64,000 nt of DNA from Diplosphaera chodatii (lineage: Eukaryota > Chlorophyta > Trebouxiophyceae > Prasiolales > Stichococcaceae). Of the stretch, positions 58,288 through 64,000 are shown piece after piece. The first letter of the stretch is position 1; each line of letters starts with the position of its first letter. The DNA is taken from positions 682,001 through 746,000 of the forward strand of contig JAALGY010000043.1 in NCBI GenBank assembly GCA_032358165.1, written 5' to 3'. Both the position numbers and the translations under genes were made by a program. The notes beneath the pieces were generated by a model. It did no database searches and was not told the origin of the DNA. It saw only the letters and a program-made list of their open reading frames with translations.

Positions 58288-61200
58288 CTAGGCAAAACTA
58301 AACAGGCCGCCGACTTCAGCGGCCTTGCCCAGCGCCGCGCGGCGGCCCTCCACGATGCGCGGGTCCGGCGAGTGCTTCTGGTGCGCCCGCATCTTGTCCT
58401 GCCGGCTGGGGAACGTCGGCATCAGCGCCTTGTCCTTTGCGCGGGGCGCCTCCTGGAACCTGCGCCCGGTGGAGGTCTCAAGTCAGGCACAGCACGCCAT
58501 CATCACACCAACACGAACAGCTGGACATCCTTTGCGCTGAGGTGTCGACAGGGTCCAGCTGCATTTGCACCTACTCCAGGTGCGGCCTGCAGGTCCATGA
58601 GCATTGTGCGCGCGCTGAGGTGGTTGTGGCATCGTCGGCTGTCTGGGAGGTTGGGGGATTGCACCACGCACCATCTGTGCGCCAGCGCGTCGCTGGCTGT
58701 GATGCGCCTCGCGGGGTCCAGCGTCAGCAGGCGGTTGAGCAGGTCGAAGCCGGCGTCGCTGAGGCCGCCGCGCGTGTCCAGGGCGGACGGCGCTGGGAAC
58801 TTGGTGCGCAGCAGGTTGTACGGCTGCTGCGGGAACTTGATCTACGGAGCGGCAGCACAGCAGGCTCAGGTTGAGCGCATGTACGGCATGCAATCATAGC
58901 CCTTGACACTTCACGTCTGATGCCAGATCTCCCTGTTGCCTGCCTCGCCACAGTGCTGCCGCATCATGACACCCCACTGAGCGTGCTGCTGCCTTCGAAG
59001 GGCACATGCGGTTGAGGGGCACACCTTTGACGCAGCAGGCAGCTTGGAGAGGCCGGGCCAGATCTTCTCGTTGGGCGAGCCCAGCAGGCTGAAGATCCTG
59101 GTGATCTGGTCCAGCTCGCTGCGACCATCAAAAAGCACCTGCAGCAGCGGCAGCGCAGGTGATACCAGTGTACAATGCCCCAAAGCTTGCAAGGGGTACA
59201 CATCCCCAGCGACCCCGCTGTCTGTCATGCTGTGCGCAGTTGACACAGGACCGAGCATCGTGCTGCTGATCCGTCACACCTTCTTGCTGAGCAGCTCCGC
59301 CATGATGCAGCCCAGGGACCACATGTCGACGGCCGTGGAGTACTCCTTCTGGCCTGCAGTGCGGAGCATTAAGCCGGGCTTTTCATGTCCGCCAGGCTAG
59401 CAGCCACGCAACAACACTGTTGCAGGTTGATGCCTGGGGCTGGCAGCATTGACTGCAGCATATGCAGCCCGTTTGGCGTGAGTGCTCTGATTTCACATTG
59501 CATGAAGGGATGCATAAGCAAGCATATATTAAGGCTCTGCAGACTGGGCCTGCTCACCCAGCAGCAGTTCGGGGCAGCGGTACCACAGGGTGACCACCAT
59601 GTGGGTGTATGCCTGCAGCGGGGAACCATACTGCCGTGCCAGCCCGAAGTCGCAGATCTGCACGCAGAACCATCACGTTGCACATGGTAAGCAACTTGCC
59701 TGGCGACAATGCGCCCTAGCCATGCCGCAACAGGAGCAGGCAGTACAGTCCATGATGGATCATGCAGCAAGGACGGGTCATGCCATGATGGTCTGCGCGC
59801 AACACTGGGAACTGACCTTGAGCTCGCCGCGGTTGTTGTACAGGATGTTGGACGTCTTCAGGTCGCGGTGCAGCACCCAGTTGTCGTGCAGGTACTCGAT
59901 CGCGTCAAACAGCTGGAACATGAGCGTCTTCGCCTGCGTGTTTGCACAGCCAGTGTGATGGTGACTGGTGTGACTGGCATGGAGCACTCCCTGGAGTGAA
60001 TTGCCATTGGGCATGCAGAACCAGCGTCAGGAAGCAGTACTGTTATGCAGCACTGGTGCTCCCAGCACGAAGTGCGGACAGCAACGGAATCTCGTACCTC
60101 GGCGACGGTGAAGGGGTGGGGCATGTCCTCCATGAGCTGCTTGAGGTCGTGCTCCATGAACTCCATCACCATGAACACGCTGTCCAGCGACTTGCCCACC
60201 ACCACCTGCGTACGCAGCCCGATGGCGTTGGCGAGGTAGATGTGACATCGGAGCAACTGGGTCGGGTGTTGAGCCTGCGAGCACAGCAGGTCTGGCACAA
60301 AGGCGCACGAACCACTCGCCGTCTGGCTGCGTAAGACATCCGCAAGTCGGCCCACCTCCGACACGTCCACGATGGCAGCGTGGTGGAAGGACAGCAGGAT
60401 GTTGACCTCCCGGATGGCGGTCAGCGGGAAGCCGTCGCGCTCCTTGTCCATCTTGACCTGCAGGCCAGGTGGCGCGGCTGCCCGGGTCGCGGCCATGTCC
60501 ACGTTGCATGCATCGACACTTGACTGAAGCACGGCATCGTGGTCATCATAGTGCAGATGACGCCTCCGCCTTGGTTTGTGACACGAAGGCGTGCTGGGAC
60601 ACCTTTTTGAGGGCGACGATGCGGCCCGTGGACTTCTCGCGGGCGCGGTACACGACGCCGTAGGTGCCCTCGCTGATGCGGTTCAGCCGCTCGAACTCCT
60701 CCACGCTGCGGCACTCCTGCAGCATGGACACCCCCCTGCGCAGCAGCACACCGGTCCGAATGGCTGTTGTGACTTCAGCGGGGCAGCTCGTGAGTGATGC
60801 ATGCGGGGACTGCCCTGCTGGCTCCCCATTGGGTGGCAACCACCGGCGATTTGTAAGGAGCACTTGACGCACCCACATTGCACAAGACCGACTGAGTGAT
60901 CTACAGACGCCATGCCGCACCTGACTGGCTCCTCGTCGACGCTCTCGGGCGAGCTGGCGGCGACGTCGGGCAAGGCGCCCTCCGCGCCCCGCTCCAGGCT
61001 CGCCAGCTCCTGGGCATTGAGCGCAGCAATCGCCGCCTCCGCCTCTGCCGCCCCAACGCCAGCCTGCACACGTCCAGCACATCACAGTCTCGACGGACAG
61101 CAACCAGAACCGTTCGCATTTGCCGGCTATCGACCTTCTGCCGGGCCGCAAAGTTCACTTCTGCCATGTGCTCAACCCATCACTAAGCCGGTGGACCGTC

Positions 61201-63886
61201 ACTGGGTGCATGCACCACAGTCACCTCGTCTTCAGCAGCGTCATCGTCGTGCCACCGGCTGAGGCCCTTGCTCGCCTTTGCAGGCGCGACGCCGTCCTCC
61301 ATTGACGCCGCGTCCCCGTTGTCCTGGGCCTCCACAGCCGCAGGCGCCGAGGCTGCCCCCCTGGCGGCAGGGACCTCGTCTGCACAGCCAGCAAGGCCAC
61401 TTGTTGAGGCCGGCCGCACATCTACTTCGCATGTGCAAAGTTGCTGCGCTTGAATGGGCGAGCAAGGGATTGACTGCCTGCCACATAGAAGTGTACGAGG
61501 GGGTCACATAAAGCTGTGGGTTTGGACCCTGCTGTGATAATGCAACAGTCACCATAGGTATGTGCCAACAGCCCACCCTCAGATCCGGACGGTGAGGCCT
61601 TCATGGCTGCAGGTGCATTCGGGTCAAAGTCGAACGCATCGGCGTCCATGGCTGCCTGGAATTCGTTCAGCTCTGCTGCGGCAATCTCTGCTGCACTACG
61701 CGGCGGCCGCCCCAGCGCGCTGTGAAGACAACATCTCCGTCAGTTGACTTCATGTCCTGCACCGCTCCGATACCAGGCCGTCCGATGTCAATTGATGATG
61801 ACCTGGCATGTCAGCCTCTGCAGCCCATGCAACCGTGCTGACATCAGATGACGCAGTCGGGATGCAACCCGCACAGTAACCTCTGTGAACTTGCGGCGCA
61901 GCAACAGACCTGGCCGGCCGAGGCGGGGGGCTGGTGATGCCGCCAGCCAGGTTGCCGCTGGTGCGGCCGCCCAGTGCGCTGCCAGGGCGGCTGGGCGGGG
62001 ACTCCACACGGCGCTGCACGGGTGAGGGTTCAGGCCGCGGTGACGAGTGCCTCGAGCCGCCGTCAGCCGCTGGCGAGCCGCCGCCCCGGTCAAGAGCCGA
62101 GCTGGACCCAGCTCCTTCTCGCCTGTGTCAGGAGGGAGGCTGTCAGAAGAGGGGTGACCTGTGCTGGGCGCAGGCTTCCGAGGAGCAGGGCAATTGGCTG
62201 AACCCTCTGCATGATGTCACTGTTCAGGGTCTTCACGCAGCAGTCTGGACTTCGACTGCAACAGGCAGCTGCAAAAATGACAGTCCCGAAGACAGGTACA
62301 CACCGCCGTAATGCCGCTGTGCGCAGGCCCTGCAGCTGCGTCCCAGGCGAAGCTGTGGGCATGCCGTTCCGCAGCTCCGCCACTGTGGCAGGCGACGGCC
62401 CAGCCTCATCCCGGCTGCCGCGCTCGCCCCTGCCCCTTCCAGCGCGCTGCTCTGGCTCCCCGCGCTCTCGATGCCTGCTTTTGGGCGGCGGCTGCGGGTC
62501 GTCGCCAGCACCGGGCCACACTATGGGCTCGTGCCGCACGCGCTTGGGCGGCCCTGCTGTCACAGCACGTACTGCATGACTGGCTGTGCCACTAGTACAT
62601 CTGGCGCGATCTAATGAGCACACGGGGTGCACCTGCACGCTCGGTCACACTGTGCAGTGAGTTGCTGTCAGGCAGGTTGAAGAGCGTACACTCACCCTGC
62701 GGCAGCTCGCCATCCTCAGCAGACGAAGGCGACCCTGAAGCGCTTGCAGCTGGCTGCTCATCATCTTCGTCTGCCCACCGCCCTTTTCGCTTACCCTCAG
62801 CGACTGCACGTACATGCAACGTTCTCAGCGTGCAGATTCGCGCGGCACCAGCAGAGCTACGCGTGCACATCCGCCTACGCCTGCAAAATGCAGATGCGAA
62901 GGTGTGTTGCAGTTTGACATGGGCCAAGCTGCAGGGGCATGTTACAACTTGCCAGGAGGCGGGGAGCTGTCCTCCGCCATGCGCTTGGCCTCGGCCTCGC
63001 GCGCTGCCCTCTCCTTCACCAGCCTTGCAGCGTCGGCCACCAAGCTGCTGTGCCGCAGCGCATTGTACGCCACGTCATCACCAGGCGGCGTGCCTGCGCC
63101 TGCGCAGGGACGGGCGGTGCAGTCGCATGCCAGCAGGCAATGCAATGGCTCGCTGGACGCTGCCGAACACCCGGCTGAGCCGCTCGTCTGCTCACCTTCG
63201 GCTGCAAGTTGACACCATGCAGGCAAGGCAGCAACTGCAGAGGAGCTGGCCCTACCTGAGCGGGGCTCCTGTGAAGGTGCTGAGCGCCCCGGTGGTCCAA
63301 GTGGGCTGCGCAGGCCGGCCCCTGAGGGCGGCCGCGGAAATGGCTCCCGGCCGCTGCGGCTCCTGCGTGATCCACAACAGAATTCGTGCTGCCATGTACG
63401 CTGGCAACCAGTGCAGTTCGCAAGCCTGCGGTGTCTGCTGATGCCACAGCATGCCGCTGGCTTGAGCAGTGGCTGCCTTCCCAGGCACGAGTCGTCTGTG
63501 GCCACCAGGACACTCACCTGTCTCGTTCTCGGTCCCGGTCAAGCCTGTCCCGCCGGTCGCTGCCGCGGCCATCGCGCCCATCGCGCTCCCTTAGGCCACG
63601 AACGGCACGGTGTCGTCTATCGGGAGTGCTGAAGCATCCACCGGTGATCCGGCATTTCTTGCCGACATGCATGCACCACTGCACGCCAAAAAGCTTGGAG
63701 TATGTGCTGCAGAGGACAGTTGATGTACCTGTCGCTGTACTCGTCGCCTCTCCTGGAGTCCGGGTCTCGCTCGCGGCGCCCCGGCCAGCCTGCATGCTGC
63801 CCAGCTGATGGCCGCCCACCGCCGCTGGCGGTGCGGCCACTGCCGATGGGGCGATCTCGCTCTGCCTGACGCTCGGGAGGTGCCAT
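58288..63886 (-). CDS. CDKG: CDK11/CDKG (PITSLRE-type) cyclin-dependent kinase
   Basis: Nuclear kinase linked to splicing and transcription. ATG 63886-63884 begins an Arg/Asp/Glu/Ser-rich N-terminus ([16 protein letters not shown], then [20 protein letters not shown] near 63540). Acidic and Pro-rich exons follow (near 63000, 62750, 62450, 62000, 61650, 61380, 61050). The kinase domain starts about 60710 with [20 protein letters not shown] and [17 protein letters not shown]. The PITSLRE box is [17 protein letters not shown] (60430-60370). Then [33 protein letters not shown] (59880), [19 protein letters not shown] (59650), [32 protein letters not shown] (59330), [22 protein letters not shown] segment, [20 protein letters not shown]. 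End LFSFA, TAG at 58290-58288. The APE motif reads CPE. Exon edges in the N-terminal half are approximate. Confidence 0.9.
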
Positions 63887-64000
63887 TGTGACAGGCGCCG
63901 GGCTAGCAAGCTGTGCAGATGTCACGGGTCTCGTGCATGGCTATGTCATTGCGGGGCGGTGGGTAACCGCACGCATGTGACACTACAACAAAAGCAGGCT

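Noticed and set aside
1..64000. tRNA, rRNA, CRISPR or transposon
   Set aside because: I scanned for tRNA B-box-like sequence, direct repeat arrays, reverse transcriptase or transposase motifs and long terminal repeats and saw none; the inverted GT31 pair is a gene duplication, not a mobile element.

Overview
The window is nuclear DNA of a green alga, most likely a trebouxiophyte (Chlorella/Coccomyxa type). It is GC-rich and every sizeable gene is cut into many short exons (about 20-400 bp). Introns mostly run from GTGAGT/GTGCGC-like donors to acceptors ending in (T)GCAG. The gene set is eukaryotic and plant-like: urea symporter DUR3, nuclear-encoded plastid MinE, complex I B13 subunit, PITSLRE-type CDK, GnT I, SNARE, SMC and DEAD-box helicase. 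I joined exons by hand from reading frame, splice dinucleotides and intron phase. Where a junction or start would not close I say so.

Layout: DUR3 (+, to 5283/5440); UPF0587/DUF866 protein (-, 5703-6767); plastid MinE (+, 7507-8817); 81-aa orphan membrane protein (-, 9357-9602); SETD9-like SET protein (-, 10075-12135); RAMA-CW-ARID chromatin protein (+, 12444-18568); Bet1-type SNARE (+, to 20359); HYLS1-like centriolar protein (-, 20561-21910); divergent SMC ATPase (+, 22307-29500); POLE4/CHRAC1-like histone-fold protein (-, 29719-30529); NDUFA5/B13 (+, 31064-32057); plastid-targeted unknown (-, about 32441-33262); small membrane unknown (+, 33442-33897); a head-to-head pair of very large GT31 / beta-propeller / FkbM-methyltransferase genes (-, 34227-41170 and +, 41946-49174); DDX55/Spb4 helicase (-, 49436-53509); GnT I (+, 54378 to 57689 or 58009); CDK11/CDKG kinase (-, 58288-63886). 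Orientation nearly alternates, giving divergent promoters of 0.2-0.9 kb and convergent 3' ends of 0.2-0.5 kb.

Most notable is the inverted pair at 34-49 kb. Each copy encodes a type II membrane protein with a GT31 galactosyltransferase domain, a WD/TolB-like propeller and an FkbM-type methyltransferase-like domain. In the + copy the splice phase carries the reading frame from propeller into methyltransferase domain. In the - copy the methyltransferase core motif is degenerate. With GnT I 5 kb away, this would fit Golgi glycan building and methylation, but that is inference.

Other points worth a second look: a RAMA+CW+ARID fusion (putative reader of modified DNA and H3K4 methylation), an SMC that fits no standard subfamily by eye, a UPF0587 protein in which both zinc-binding CXXC pairs are replaced, two candidate GC-AG introns, and HYLS1, which implies centrioles or basal bodies. 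I saw no tRNA, rRNA, transposon, CRISPR or organellar segment.
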